A DNA stretch of 64,000 nt from Buttiauxella sp. A111. Its GTDB lineage: Bacteria > Pseudomonadota > Gammaproteobacteria > Enterobacterales > Enterobacteriaceae. Position numbers and translations under genes: made by a program. The notes below the pieces were generated by a model, which did not search any database, was not told the DNA's origin, and saw nothing but the letters and a program-made list of their open reading frames with translations. Below are positions 1 through 11,749 of this stretch, one piece after another (positions within the stretch are counted from its first letter, which is position 1; each line of letters starts with the position of its first letter). Where the stretch lies: contig NZ_BJFN01000007.1 in the NCBI RefSeq assembly GCF_014189855.1, forward strand, positions 62,001-126,000, written 5' to 3'.

Positions 1-342
1 TGCGGCCACTTCTTCAAAGGTTTCCGGGAATACGCCGTGGTGCTGGTTTGCCACCATTTGCGCAGCTTTGTGCAGGTTTCTGGCACGCGCGTAATAGCCA
101 AGGCCGGTCCACAAATGCAGAACTTCATCCAGTGGAGCGTTGGCAAGATCGGTTACCATTGGGAAGCGATCCATAAAGCGCTCAAAGTAAGGAATGACGG
201 TAGCAACTTGCGTTTGTTGCAACATCACCTCAGACAGCCATACTTTATAAGGCGTTTTTTCGAGTTGCCATGGCAGGGTTTTGCGCCCGTATTTTTGATA
301 CCAGTCAAGAACCTGGTTGGCGAATTGCGGCGCTTGTATCAT
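1..342 (-). CDS. mutY: Adenine DNA glycosylase MutY (N-terminal part, runs off window)
   Basis: MutY removes adenine mispaired with 8-oxoguanine or guanine in base-excision repair. The reverse strand reads an uninterrupted 114-codon N-terminus from an ATG at 342, beginning [10 protein letters not shown]. The stretch [11 protein letters not shown] carries the catalytic glutamate at residue 38, equivalent to E. coli Glu37. The helix-hairpin-helix, [4Fe-4S] and C-terminal domains lie outside the window. The gene is divergent from trmB with about 150 bp between them, as in E. coli, so the pair is conserved. Family identity is clear; completeness cannot be judged. Confidence 0.95.
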   Translation of the reverse strand, partial: MIQAPQFANQVLDWYQKYGRKTLPWQLEKTPYKVWLSEVMLQQTQVATVIPYFERFMDRFPMVTDLANAPLDEVLHLWTGLGYYARARNLHKAAQMVANQHHGVFPETFEEVAA

Positions 343-494
343 TGTTGCCCAGCATCCGATAAATGTGTGATTTAGGGGGCTGATTCCAGCACAGACGGCT
401 CCGTGCTGTAAACCGGAACTTTCTGGTGCTTGCTTCTCATCATTAACTTTGGATAATGCCCGTTTCCCGAACACTAACTCAAAGCCTGAACACC

Positions 495-1214
495 ATGAAA
501 AATGACGTCATCTCACCGGAATTTAATGAAGAAGGCCGCGCAATGCGCCGGATTCGTAGTTTTGTGCGCCGCCAGGGCCGCCTGACTAAAGGTCAAGAGT
601 TCGCACTGGAAAACTATTGGCCGGTGATGGGCGTTGAATATGAAACCGCACCTGTTGATTTTGCAGCACTATTTGGTCGCGAAGCGCCAGTAACGCTGGA
701 AATTGGTTTTGGCATGGGGACGTCGCTTGTCGCAATGGCACAGGCAAATCCACAGCAGAATTTTTTGGGTATTGAAGTACACTCGCCAGGTGTCGGGGCT
801 TGTCTCGCGACAGCCCATGAAGAAGGCGTTGAGAACCTGCGTGTGATGTGTCACGACGCAGTAGAAGTGTTGCAAAAAATGATTCCTGACAATTCTTTAT
901 CTATGGTTCAGCTCTTTTTCCCTGATCCATGGCACAAAGCACGTCATAATAAACGCCGTATCGTTCAAGTGCCGTTTGCCGAGTTGGTGAAAAGCAAATT
1001 GAAACTGGGTGGTGTGTTCCATATGGCAACCGACTGGGAACCTTATGCGGAACACATGCTCGAAGTGATGTCCTCTATCGACGGTTATCAAAACCTGTCG
1101 CAGAGTAACGACTACGTACCGCGCCCGGATTCACGTCCGGTGACCAAATTTGAACAACGTGGCCATCGTCTTGGTCACGGCGTATGGGACTTAATGTTCG
1201 AGAGGATAAAGTAA
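495..1214 (+). CDS. trmB: tRNA (guanine46-N7)-methyltransferase TrmB
   Basis: TrmB uses S-adenosylmethionine to make m7G46 in the variable loop of tRNAs. The 239-residue length equals E. coli TrmB when the start is placed at the ATG giving [10 protein letters not shown]. The frame is open upstream to 456, but those 13 residues are not typical of the family. The SAM-binding glycine motif (LEIGFGMG, residues 69-75) and the [12 protein letters not shown] motif are present. The stop codon overlaps the yggL start (TAATG), which suggests translational coupling. Confidence 0.96.
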   Translation: MKNDVISPEFNEEGRAMRRIRSFVRRQGRLTKGQEFALENYWPVMGVEYETAPVDFAALFGREAPVTLEIGFGMGTSLVAMAQANPQQNFLGIEVHSPGVGACLATAHEEGVENLRVMCHDAVEVLQKMIPDNSLSMVQLFFPDPWHKARHNKRRIVQVPFAELVKSKLKLGGVFHMATDWEPYAEHMLEVMSSIDGYQNLSQSNDYVPRPDSRPVTKFEQRGHRLGHGVWDLMFERIK

Positions 1215-1540
1215 TGGCAAAAAATCGTAGCCGTCGTTTGCGTAAGAAAATGCACATCGACGAATTCCAGGAGTTGGGGTTCTCTGTTGCATGGCGTTTC
1301 CCGGAAGGCACCTCCGAAGAACAAATTGATAAAATCGTTGATGCATTTATTGACGATGTTATCGATAAAAATGGTCTGGCTTTTGATGGCGGCGGCCACC
1401 TCTCCTGGGAAGGCTTAATTTGTCTGCAGGAAATCGGTAAATGCACCGAGGAGCATCAGGCTCTGGTGCGCAAATGGCTCGAAGAACACAAAGCTGAAGA
1501 CATTCGCACCAGCGATCTGTTTGATGTTTGGTGGGATTGA
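1214..1540 (+). CDS. yggL: 50S ribosome-associated protein YggL (DUF469)
   Basis: This small protein of 108 residues is almost identical in layout to E. coli YggL, which has been reported to bind the 50S ribosomal subunit; its exact role is not settled. It has a basic N-terminus ([14 protein letters not shown]) and ends in FDVWWD, both family signatures. The start overlaps the last base of the trmB stop codon. The frame stays open upstream to 1184, inside trmB, but the coupled ATG fits the family length. An intrinsic terminator follows, so trmB-yggL is probably one transcript. Confidence 0.95.
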   Translation: MAKNRSRRLRKKMHIDEFQELGFSVAWRFPEGTSEEQIDKIVDAFIDDVIDKNGLAFDGGGHLSWEGLICLQEIGKCTEEHQALVRKWLEEHKAEDIRTSDLFDVWWD

Positions 1541-1556
1541 TATTTGCAGCATAAAC

Positions 1557-1582
1557 AGGTCGGTGAAAACCGGCCTTTTTTT
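1557..1582 (+). terminator. Intrinsic terminator after yggL
   Basis: An 8-bp stem (1557-1564 with 1569-1576, one G-T pair) closes a GAAA loop and is followed by seven T residues. It lies between yggL and yggN, so yggN would need read-through or its own promoter. Confidence 0.85.
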
Positions 1583-1594
1583 ATAGGAATGAAT

Positions 1595-2311
1595 ATGATT
1601 CGTAAGGCTCTGATGGGCGTCCTGCTGCTTACTGCGATGCAGGCGCAAGCCGACTATAAGTGCAGCGTCACGCCTCGCGATGACGTCGTGATCAGCCCGC
1701 AATCTGTTCAGGTTGTGGGTGAGAATGGCAATCTGGTTATTGCCCCGGATGGCAGCCTGCAATTTAACGGCAAGCCACATACTTTAAACGCAACGCAGCG
1801 CCAGTTGGCGGTGAGTTACCAGCAAGCGTTGCGCACTGACCTGCCGTGGATCAACAACGGTGCGCTGACTCGCGTGGAAAAAGGCCGTATTGCGCTGGAT
1901 AAAATCATCGCTCAGGAAGTCGGTGAGAGCAGCAATATGCGTGGCCGTCTGACTAAACTCGACGCGCAGCTTAAAGAGCAAATGAGCCGCATTATTGAAA
2001 CGCGTCAGGATGGCTTAACGTTCCACTATAAAGCGATTGATCAGGTTCGTGCCGATGGGCAACAACTGGTGAATCAGGCAATGGGTGGCATCTTGCAGGA
2101 CAGCATCAATGAAATGGGTGCTAAAGCCGTTCTGAAAGGTGGCGGTAATCCGTTACAAGGCGTGTTGGGTAGCCTCGGTGGGTTACAGACAGCTATCCAA
2201 AAAGAGTGGAAGAATCAGGAACAAGATTTCGAGCAGTTTGGCCGCGACGTATGCAGCAAAGTCGTGACGCTGGAAGGGCAGCGGAAAGGACTGGTTGAAA
2301 CATTAAAATAG
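1595..2311 (+). CDS. yggN: DUF2884 family envelope protein YggN
   Basis: The product has 238 residues and matches E. coli YggN (DUF2884), whose function is unknown. An N-terminal signal peptide (MIRKALMGVLLL, then cleavage near AQADYKC) indicates export to the periplasm. The middle is helical and charged, and the C-terminal third keeps the family stretch GQQLVNQAMGGIL. The ATG at 1595 is preferred because a GGA ribosome-binding sequence lies 7 nt upstream. An ATG at 1589 is the alternative, and the frame is open to 1544. The gene ends 3 bp before an ERIC element. Confidence 0.92.
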   Translation: MIRKALMGVLLLTAMQAQADYKCSVTPRDDVVISPQSVQVVGENGNLVIAPDGSLQFNGKPHTLNATQRQLAVSYQQALRTDLPWINNGALTRVEKGRIALDKIIAQEVGESSNMRGRLTKLDAQLKEQMSRIIETRQDGLTFHYKAIDQVRADGQQLVNQAMGGILQDSINEMGAKAVLKGGGNPLQGVLGSLGGLQTAIQKEWKNQEQDFEQFGRDVCSKVVTLEGQRKGLVETLK

Positions 2312-2313
2312 TT

Positions 2314-2434
2314 ACCCTTCATACTTCGAGCTGTGGGGGTGTTGGCTGCACTGGCTCACCCCAGTCACTTACTTTAGTAAGCTCCTGGGGATTCGTCAGT
2401 TTGCCGCCTACCCACAACTCGAATTATTTTGGGT
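2314..2434. repeat. ERIC element, copy 1
   Basis: This 121-bp imperfect palindrome begins ACCC and ends GGGT, with inverted termini rich in TTCGAG/CTCGAA. Its core contains the ERIC consensus (TCACCCCAGTCACTTACT ... AAGCTCCTGGGGATTC). It lies between the convergent genes yggN and leuD, exactly where gene order departs from E. coli. A second copy at 61743-61863 is in the opposite orientation. Confidence 0.95.
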
Positions 2435-2467
2435 ATAAACAGGCGAGTGGTATACCCGCCATACTAA

Positions 2468-3073
2468 TTAGCGCATAAACACCGGTTGTTTCTGCTCGTA
2501 AGCAGAAATTGAACCTTCGTGTTGCAGCGTCAAGCCGATGCTATCCAGCCCTTCCAACATGCAGTGGCGGCGGAAAGTATCGATGTTAAACGCGTAGTTT
2601 TTCTCACCCGCTTTCACCGTTTGCGCTTCCAGGTCGACAACGAACGTAATCCCCGGATTTGCCGCGACCAGTTTGAACAGTTCATCCACCTCTTCTTCGC
2701 TCAACGTCACCGGCAGCAGCTGGTTGTTGAATGAGTTGCCGTAGAAGATATCTGCAAAACTTGGTGCGATAACCACTTTAAAACCGTAATCGGTTAACGC
2801 CCACGGCGCGTGTTCGCGTGAAGATCCACAGCCAAAGTTTTCACGTGCCAGCAAAATAGAAGCACCTTTAAACTCCGGGAAGTTCAGGACAAATTCTGGA
2901 TTCGGCTTTTGGCCTGCATCGTCCAGAAAACGCCAGTCATTAAACAAATGTGCGCCAAAACCGGTGCGCGTCACCTTCTGCAAAAACTGCTTAGGGATGA
3001 TTGCGTCGGTATCAACGTTTGCGGCATCCAGCGGAACGACCAGGCCGGTATGTTGGATAAATTTCTCTGCCAT
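2468..3073 (-). CDS. leuD: 3-isopropylmalate dehydratase small subunit LeuD
   Basis: LeuD is the swivel-domain subunit that pairs with LeuC to isomerise 2-isopropylmalate to 3-isopropylmalate in leucine biosynthesis. It has 201 residues, the usual length. It keeps [11 protein letters not shown] near the N-terminus and [15 protein letters not shown], the substrate-binding segment of aconitase-type small subunits. It is the last gene of leuABCD, 11 bp after leuC. It converges on yggN across an ERIC element, whereas in E. coli its neighbour is the sgrR/setA side. Confidence 0.98.
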   Translation of the reverse strand: MAEKFIQHTGLVVPLDAANVDTDAIIPKQFLQKVTRTGFGAHLFNDWRFLDDAGQKPNPEFVLNFPEFKGASILLARENFGCGSSREHAPWALTDYGFKVVIAPSFADIFYGNSFNNQLLPVTLSEEEVDELFKLVAANPGITFVVDLEAQTVKAGEKNYAFNIDTFRRHCMLEGLDSIGLTLQHEGSISAYEQKQPVFMR

Positions 3074-3084
3074 GGTGTTTTCCC

Positions 3085-4485
3085 TTATTTCAACGTGCGG
3101 ATGTCAGCAAAATGACCGGATACAGCAGCGGCAGCGGCCATTGCCGGGCTCACCAGATGTGTGCGTCCACCGCGGCCCTGACGGCCTTCAAAGTTACGGT
3201 TGCTGGTGGAGGCGCAACGCTCGCCTGGCTCCAGACGATCGTTGTTCATCGCAAGACACATAGAGCAGCCAGGCAAGCGCCATTCAAAACCCGCTTCGAT
3301 GAAAATCTTATCCAGGCCTTCAGCTTCAGCCTGCGCTTTCACCGGACCAGAGCCTGGAACGACTAATGCCTGCACGCCTGGTGCGACTTTACGACCTTTG
3401 GCGATTTCAGCCGCAGCACGCAAATCTTCAATACGTGAGTTAGTACACGAGCCGATAAATACTTTATCGATAGCCACTTCGGTCAGCGGGATCCCCGGTT
3501 TCAAACCCATGTACGCCAGCGCTTTTTCAGCAGACGCTCGTTCTACCGGGTCGGCGAAGGATTCAGGGTTCGGGATATTTTCAGTAACCGAAATGACCTG
3601 GCCTGGGTTTGTGCCCCAGGTGACTTGCGGTGCGATATCTGCGGCATCCAGGGTGACAACGGTATCAAATTTAGCACCTTCATCTGTGCTGAAGGTTTTC
3701 CAGTACGCAACCGCATCGTCCCAATCGGCAGCTTTCGGAGCGTGCAGACGCCCCTTCACATAGTTGAAGGTCGTGTCGTCTGGCGCAACGATACCGGCTT
3801 TAGCACCCATTTCGATTGCCATGTTGCACAACGTCATTCGTCCTTCCATCGACAGCGCCTGAATCGCGCTACCGCAGAATTCCACGACATGCCCGGTGCC
3901 GCCAGCGCTGCCGGTTTTGCCGATGATCGCCAACACAATATCTTTCGCCGTGATACCAGGTGCTGCATGGCCTGTGACTTCAATTTTCATGGTTTTGGCG
4001 CGGCCCTGCTTCAGGGTTTGCGTGGCCAGAACATGTTCAACTTCAGAAGTCCCGATACCAAACGCCAGTGCACCAAATGCGCCATGGGTTGCAGTGTGGG
4101 AATCGCCACAAACGATTGTCATGCCCGGCAAAGTTATGCCTTGCTCAGGGCCCATCACGTGGACGATCCCCTGGAATGGGTGGTTCAGGTCGTACAGCTC
4201 AACGCCGAATTCTTTGCAGTTTTTCATTAATTCCTGCATTTGAATGCGGGCCATCTCGCCGGAGGCGTTGATGTCTTTGGTCTGCGTAGAAACGTTGTGG
4301 TCCATAGTGGCAAATGTTTTGCCTGGCTGACGCACCGGGCGCTTATGCGCGCGCAGGCCATCGAATGCCTGCGGAGAGGTGACTTCATGCACCAGATGAC
4401 GGTCGATATACAGCAGAGGAGTTTCATCCACTGCTTCGTAGACGACATGGGCATCGTACAATTTCTGATATAACGTCTTCGCCAT
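3085..4485 (-). CDS. leuC: 3-isopropylmalate dehydratase large subunit LeuC
   Basis: LeuC carries the [4Fe-4S] cluster that catalyses isopropylmalate isomerisation with LeuD. It has 466 residues, identical in length to E. coli. Cluster-ligand cysteines are visible in IGSCTNSR and in [11 protein letters not shown]. The [23 protein letters not shown] stretch is typical of this family. The gene starts 2 bp after leuB ends, consistent with tight translational coupling in the leucine operon. Confidence 0.98.
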   Translation of the reverse strand: MAKTLYQKLYDAHVVYEAVDETPLLYIDRHLVHEVTSPQAFDGLRAHKRPVRQPGKTFATMDHNVSTQTKDINASGEMARIQMQELMKNCKEFGVELYDLNHPFQGIVHVMGPEQGITLPGMTIVCGDSHTATHGAFGALAFGIGTSEVEHVLATQTLKQGRAKTMKIEVTGHAAPGITAKDIVLAIIGKTGSAGGTGHVVEFCGSAIQALSMEGRMTLCNMAIEMGAKAGIVAPDDTTFNYVKGRLHAPKAADWDDAVAYWKTFSTDEGAKFDTVVTLDAADIAPQVTWGTNPGQVISVTENIPNPESFADPVERASAEKALAYMGLKPGIPLTEVAIDKVFIGSCTNSRIEDLRAAAEIAKGRKVAPGVQALVVPGSGPVKAQAEAEGLDKIFIEAGFEWRLPGCSMCLAMNNDRLEPGERCASTSNRNFEGRQGRGGRTHLVSPAMAAAAAVSGHFADIRTLK

Positions 4486-4487
4486 GA

Positions 4488-7152
<2,665 letters not shown>

Positions 7153-7190
7153 GTTGTGGTCCTTTCTTGTCTTGGGGGCCGTTGCTACGA

Positions 7191-7225
7191 GCAAAAAAAA
7201 ACCCGCGCAGTGGCGCGGGTTTTTT
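7191..7225 (-). terminator. leu operon attenuator terminator
   Basis: An 8-bp perfect GC-rich stem (7201-7208 with 7213-7220, loop of four) is followed on the minus strand by a run of nine U residues. It lies between leuL and leuA and is the terminator arm expected for leucine attenuation: rapid leader translation lets it form, and ribosome stalling at leucine codons prevents it. Confidence 0.93.
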
Positions 7226-7240
7226 GTCTGGAGGCTTGAA

Positions 7241-7324
7241 TCAACGCTTGATTTCGCCCACCAGTCTACCGCGCAATGAAGTTGCGTTTAGTAGTAGACC
7301 TAGTAGGCGAATGGTGCGAATCAT
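7241..7324 (-). CDS. leuL: leu operon leader peptide LeuL
   Basis: A 27-codon open frame reads [20 protein letters not shown] and then LVGEIKR. Leucines 7, 8, 10, 11 and 12 are all the rare CTA codon, the control codons at which ribosomes stall when charged leucine tRNA is scarce. E. coli LeuL has four consecutive CTA codons; here there are five, split by one glycine. The peptide is upstream of the attenuator hairpin and leuA in the same direction. It is too short for ordinary gene finding, but position and codon content make the call secure. Confidence 0.93.
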   Translation of the reverse strand: MIRTIRLLGLLLNATSLRGRLVGEIKR

Positions 7325-7358
7325 GTTTCAAGTCCCAAGTAAATTCGTTATGCATTTA

Positions 7359-7387
7359 TTGGTACTTGATCTGTCCTGCTGTGTCAA
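7359..7387 (-). promoter_or_regulatory. Candidate leu operon promoter
   Basis: On the minus strand a perfect TTGACA (7382-7387) is followed after 17 bp by TACCAA (7359-7364), a weak -10. It lies about 35 bp upstream of leuL, the expected place for the leuABCD promoter. The -10 assignment is uncertain. Confidence 0.5.
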
Positions 7388-7995
7388 TACTCGATTCTTT
7401 TAGATAGAGGTAATGCTGAGTCAGTCAGGGTTATGTCGTAGCAAATCATGCTGGTATACGGAGGATTCATAATATATATATATAAAGTATGAAAAAGGAT
7501 TGTTTACCCTTGCATGAAGAAATGAAATCATCAGAAACAATTATAAATATGATGTTTATTATATGTAGTATTCATCATGGTTATGATTTGGCAGGGTTAT
7601 TCATTATCTGGATTGTTTTTTAGGAATTTGGCCTCTTTTTTTATTGGTAATTTTTTAGTAAGCCGGCTGTTTCTGAATAGGATATGTTATCCATACTTAA
7701 TATATTATTCATTTGGCGAATCATTGTGTGTTAAGTCATTTTGTGATTTGATTAGCACGATCCAGAAGTCAACTGACGAAATAAAATCATATGAATTTTA
7801 TAGATTTATCAGACTTGTCAGTAGCTGAAGTCGTGTTGATACATTAGAAAACGTAAGTTTATTGATTTATATTCAAATTGTTTAAATAACGTTTTTAATT
7901 GCAGTAATCAGCATGTTCTGCATAGCAAATGATAATAGGGGAAGCTCGCAGAGTTAATCTGTGAAGAAGGAAATGCAATCTTAGTGGAGTCTGAC
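7388..7995. other. AT-rich leuL-leuO intergenic region
   Basis: About 600 bp of strongly AT-rich DNA separate the divergent leuL promoter and leuO, including an ATATATATATATA tract near 7474-7486. In E. coli and Salmonella the matching region is bound and silenced by H-NS and relieved by LeuO; here that is inferred from position and composition. An 83-codon open frame at 7577-7828 has no recognisable protein signature and is treated as chance. I see no RNA gene. Confidence 0.6.
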
Positions 7996-8940
7996 ATGTC
8001 TGAAGATTATGTAGAACAACCGGCAGTGCATGATGGGTTTAAACCTCAACTGCGTTCTGTTGACTTAAATTTATTAACTGTATTTGATGCGGTTATGCAA
8101 ATGCAGAATATTACCCGTGCTGCTCAATCTCTGGGAATGTCTCAACCCGCAGTGAGTAATGCTGTAGCCAGGCTGAAAGTGATGTTCAACGATGAGTTGT
8201 TTGTTCGCTACGGGCGGGGTATCCAGCCTACAGCGCGTGCGTTTCAGCTGTTTGGTGCAATTCGCCAGGCATTGCAACTGGTGCAGAATGAATTACCAGG
8301 AGCAGGCTTCGACCCAGGTAGCAGTGAAAGAGTATTTAACATCTGCGTCAGTAGCCCTTTAGATAATATGTTGACCTCTGTCATTTTCAATAATATGAAG
8401 CGCTTTGCTCCGGGCATTCAATTATTGTTTAAATCAGCTTTAAATAAAGACATTGAACATCAATTGCGTTATCAGGAGACCGATTTTGTTATTAGCTACA
8501 GTGAATTCCGTCGTCCAGAGTTCACTTGTATCCCATTGTTTGAAGATGAAATGGTGCTGGTGGCTAATCAGAAACACCCACGCTTAATTAAACCGATAAC
8601 GGAAGAAGACGTCTATAACGAAAAACATGCGGTCGTTTCTCTTGAGCGTTTTGCATCATTTAGTGCGCCGTGGTATCAAACTCCGGAAAAACAAGCCAGC
8701 ATTGCTTATCAGGGAATGGCATTGACCAGTGTTTTAAATGTCGTCTCACAAACCCACCTGGTCGCTATCGCGCCACGTTGGTTAGCTGAAGAGTTTGCTG
8801 ATTCACTTCATTTGCAAACCTTCGCATTACCACTAAAAGATAATATAGCGACCTGCTATTTATCATGGCACGAAGCTGCCGGACGGGATAAAGGGCATCA
8901 ATGGATGGAAAAACTTTTGACCACGGTATGTAGTAAATAG
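7996..8940 (+). CDS. leuO: LysR-type transcriptional regulator LeuO
   Basis: LeuO is a pleiotropic LysR-type regulator that antagonises H-NS silencing. From the ATG at 7996 the protein is 314 residues, the E. coli length. A GGAG sequence sits 6 nt upstream; an in-frame GTG at 7984 is the alternative. The winged helix-turn-helix lies at about residues 20-80 ([14 protein letters not shown], then [21 protein letters not shown]), followed by the effector-binding domain. N- and C-terminal segments match the family closely while the middle of the effector domain is more divergent. A hairpin terminator follows. Confidence 0.96.
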   Translation: MSEDYVEQPAVHDGFKPQLRSVDLNLLTVFDAVMQMQNITRAAQSLGMSQPAVSNAVARLKVMFNDELFVRYGRGIQPTARAFQLFGAIRQALQLVQNELPGAGFDPGSSERVFNICVSSPLDNMLTSVIFNNMKRFAPGIQLLFKSALNKDIEHQLRYQETDFVISYSEFRRPEFTCIPLFEDEMVLVANQKHPRLIKPITEEDVYNEKHAVVSLERFASFSAPWYQTPEKQASIAYQGMALTSVLNVVSQTHLVAIAPRWLAEEFADSLHLQTFALPLKDNIATCYLSWHEAAGRDKGHQWMEKLLTTVCSK

Positions 8941-8965
8941 ATACAGACTGTTAGCCTTGATTCAT

Positions 8966-9007
8966 CCGGGTGGTGAAAACCATCCGGTTATTCTTCATTT
9001 TTTTCAT
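8966..9007 (+). terminator. Probable leuO terminator
   Basis: A 9-bp stem with one G-T pair (8966-8974 with 8979-8987) closes a GAAA-type loop and is followed by a T-rich stretch to 9007. It starts 26 bp after the leuO stop. Confidence 0.75.
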
Positions 9008-9354
9008 TTTGTAGTTTTTTCAGCTGTTATTGATTTGTCTCTTAATCACCGAGTGAATCAATGAACCCTCCCACGAATTAGATTTAACCTGCAAAACATC
9101 TTTTTATAACATTTCCAATCATACTATTTCCTTATGTTCAGAGTTTTACTTTGCCAGATTAGGCTTTTGTAGTGTTCGTCAGGAATCCGCGTATTGACGG
9201 TTGAAGATTGACAATTGATTGCCTGATTTTCAACGGTTATGTTAGGCGGACTATCAAAAATAAAAAGAGATATGCAGGGCGCAACAACCTGCCTCAACGA
9301 CTTAGCGGAAATGATTTCAGCGGTCGGTCAAACACGTAAGCCTGGAGGCAAACC
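9008..9354. promoter_or_regulatory. ilvIH upstream region
   Basis: This gap of about 350 bp upstream of ilvI is AT-rich in its first half. In E. coli the ilvIH promoter is activated by Lrp at several upstream sites, and the same is likely here, but I could not identify Lrp sites with confidence. A frame open from 9239 runs into ilvI and is not considered a gene. A GGAGG ribosome-binding site for ilvI lies near 9344. Confidence 0.5.
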
Positions 9355-11079
9355 ATGGAGATGTTGTCAGGAGCCGAGATGGTCGTCCGATCGCTTATCG
9401 ATCAGGGCGTTAAACATGTATTCGGTTACCCCGGAGGCGCGGTACTCGATATTTACGATGCGCTTCATACTATTGGCGGCATTGATCATGTGCTGGTGCG
9501 CCATGAACAAGCAGCAGTGCATATGGCCGACGGTCTGGCACGTGCGACTGGGGAAGTGGGTGTCGTACTGGTGACGTCAGGTCCTGGGGCCACAAACGCG
9601 ATCACCGGTATTGCTACAGCTTATATGGATTCAATTCCAATGGTGGTGCTGTCAGGCCAGGTCGCGACGTCCCTCATTGGTTACGATGCTTTCCAGGAAT
9701 GCGACATGGTGGGAATTTCTCGTCCGGTCGTGAAGCACAGCTTTTTAGTCAAGCAGGCGGAAGATATTCCGGCCATTATCAAAAAAGCTTTCTGGCTTGC
9801 TGCAAGTGGTCGACCAGGGCCAGTTGTGGTGGATTTACCGAAAGACATCATGAGCCCGGCTAACAAACTGCCGTATAGTTACCCTGAATCCGTTAGCATG
9901 CGCTCTTATAATCCCACCACTCAGGGTCACAAAGGGCAGATTAAACGCGCACTGCAAACTTTGCTGGCCGCGAAAAAACCCGTGATGTACGTTGGCGGTG
10001 GTGCGATTACATCTGCCTGCCATGACGAATTACGCGAGTTGGCGGAGAAACTCAATATTCCCGTTGTCTCTTCCTTAATGGGATTGGGGGCATTCCCTGG
10101 AACGCATCGCCAGGCATTAGGCATGCTGGGCATGCACGGCACTTACGAAGCCAATATGGTGATGCACAACTCTGACGTTATTTTCGGCGTCGGTGTGCGC
10201 TTTGATGACCGCACCACCAACAATCTGGCGAAGTACTGCCCGAACGCGACCGTGCTGCATATTGATATCGATCCGACTTCTATATCCAAAACCGTCGGTG
10301 CAGATATTCCAATTGTGGGCGATGCACGGCAGGTTCTGCAGCAGATGTTGGAATTGCTCGCACAGGAAGATACGCCGCAGTCTTGTGATGACATTCGTGA
10401 CTGGTGGCAGCAGATTGAGCAATGGCGTGCACGTCAGTGCCTCGAATTTGACCGAACCAGTGATAAAATTAAGCCACAGGCGGTTATTGAAACAATCTAT
10501 CGACTGACGAAAGGCGAAGCTTACGTCACTTCGGATGTCGGTCAGCATCAGATGTTTGCCGCACTCTATTACACCTTTGATAAACCACGGCGTTGGATTA
10601 ACTCCGGCGGTCTGGGCACCATGGGCTTTGGTTTGCCGGCGGCACTCGGTGTGAAATTGGCATTGCCGGACGAAACCGTCGTCTGTGTCACCGGCGATGG
10701 CAGTATTCAGATGAATATCCAGGAACTTTCCACCGCACTGCAATATGGATTGCCGGTGCTGGTGTTAAACCTCAACAACCGCTATCTCGGAATGGTTAAG
10801 CAGTGGCAGGACATGATCTATTCCGGGCGTCACTCCCAATCTTATATGGAATCGTTGCCTGACTTTGTGCGCGTCGCAGAAGCTTATGGGCACGTAGGGA
10901 TTGGTATCAGTAAACCTGAAGAGCTGGAAAGCAAACTGATTGAAGCACTGGAAGCGGTGCGCAATCAGCGTCTGGTTTTCGTTGATGTCACAGTTGATGG
11001 CACTGAACATGTGTACCCAATGCAGATCCGTGGCGGCGGTATGGATGAGATGTGGTTAAGTAAAACGGAGAGAACCTGA
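9355..11079 (+). CDS. ilvI: Acetolactate synthase III large subunit IlvI
   Basis: IlvI is the catalytic subunit of acetohydroxyacid synthase III, which makes acetolactate and acetohydroxybutyrate for valine, leucine and isoleucine synthesis. It has 574 residues, equal to E. coli. [12 protein letters not shown] and the [13 protein letters not shown] segment carry the thiamine-diphosphate-activating glutamate, and GDGSIQMN through to NLNN is the ThDP/Mg motif. A strong GGAGG precedes the ATG. The regulatory subunit gene ilvH follows after 2 bp. Confidence 0.98.
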   Translation: MEMLSGAEMVVRSLIDQGVKHVFGYPGGAVLDIYDALHTIGGIDHVLVRHEQAAVHMADGLARATGEVGVVLVTSGPGATNAITGIATAYMDSIPMVVLSGQVATSLIGYDAFQECDMVGISRPVVKHSFLVKQAEDIPAIIKKAFWLAASGRPGPVVVDLPKDIMSPANKLPYSYPESVSMRSYNPTTQGHKGQIKRALQTLLAAKKPVMYVGGGAITSACHDELRELAEKLNIPVVSSLMGLGAFPGTHRQALGMLGMHGTYEANMVMHNSDVIFGVGVRFDDRTTNNLAKYCPNATVLHIDIDPTSISKTVGADIPIVGDARQVLQQMLELLAQEDTPQSCDDIRDWWQQIEQWRARQCLEFDRTSDKIKPQAVIETIYRLTKGEAYVTSDVGQHQMFAALYYTFDKPRRWINSGGLGTMGFGLPAALGVKLALPDETVVCVTGDGSIQMNIQELSTALQYGLPVLVLNLNNRYLGMVKQWQDMIYSGRHSQSYMESLPDFVRVAEAYGHVGIGISKPEELESKLIEALEAVRNQRLVFVDVTVDGTEHVYPMQIRGGGMDEMWLSKTERT

Positions 11080-11081
11080 TT

Positions 11082-11573
11082 ATGCGCCGGATATTATCTG
11101 TATTACTCGAAAATGAGTCCGGGGCGCTGTCCCGTGTTATTGGCTTGTTCTCCCAGCGTGGTTACAACATCGAAAGCCTGACTGTGGCGCCGACTGAAGA
11201 TCCAACGCTTTCACGTATGACTATCCAAACGGTAGGGGACGCGAAAGTCCTTGAGCAGATTGAGAAGCAACTGCATAAGTTGGTGGATGTGCTGCGGGTA
11301 AGCGAACTGGGGCAGGGAGCGCATGTTGAGCGTGAAATCATGCTCGTAAAAGTTCAGGCGAGTGGTTATGGGCGCGAAGAAGTGAAGCGCAACGCAGAAA
11401 TCTTCCGCGGGCAAATCATTGACGTGACTCCTACGCTCTACACGGTTCAGTTGGCAGGAACCAGTGATAAGCTGGACGCATTCCTGAATACTATTCGTGA
11501 AGTGGCAAAAATTGTCGAAGTGGCGCGCTCTGGGATCGTAGGCGTTTCACGCGGTGACAAGATTATGCGTTAG
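11082..11573 (+). CDS. ilvH: Acetolactate synthase III small (regulatory) subunit IlvH
   Basis: IlvH binds valine and confers feedback inhibition on IlvI. The 163-residue protein begins [19 protein letters not shown], the N-terminal ACT domain, with the valine-site sequence [15 protein letters not shown], and ends in the C-terminal ACT-like domain. It lies 2 bp after ilvI, and a strong terminator follows, closing the two-gene operon. Confidence 0.98.
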   Translation: MRRILSVLLENESGALSRVIGLFSQRGYNIESLTVAPTEDPTLSRMTIQTVGDAKVLEQIEKQLHKLVDVLRVSELGQGAHVEREIMLVKVQASGYGREEVKRNAEIFRGQIIDVTPTLYTVQLAGTSDKLDAFLNTIREVAKIVEVARSGIVGVSRGDKIMR

Positions 11574-11596
11574 CCATGAAAGGTGGCTAAATAATA

Positions 11597-11627
11597 AACC
11601 CGGTAAACTCGTGCCGGGTTTTTTTTT
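11597..11627 (+). terminator. ilvIH terminator
   Basis: A 7-bp stem AACCCGG/CCGGGTT (11597-11603 with 11614-11620) is followed by nine T residues, 23 bp after the ilvH stop. Confidence 0.9.
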
Positions 11628-11749
11628 GCAAATCACACAACAACTGCCAGTAAAAGCGGTTGCCCGAGTTATTATTCTGCGCTTAGATGATAAAAATGAA
11701 ACCATGACCAGAGTATGGATATGGCAATCCTATAAATTAAGGGGCTACT

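Noticed and set aside
1075-1446. 123-codon minus-strand ORF across trmB-yggL
   Set aside because: Antisense to two well-recognised genes and without any family resemblance.
7577-7828. 83-codon plus-strand ORF upstream of leuO
   Set aside because: It lies in AT-rich noncoding DNA, has no recognisable domain or clear ribosome-binding site, and its Phe/Ile/Tyr-rich composition is what AT-rich DNA gives by chance.
9239-9574. 111-codon ORF overlapping the ilvI start
   Set aside because: Most of it is an out-of-frame reading of ilvI, and the upstream part has no protein signature.
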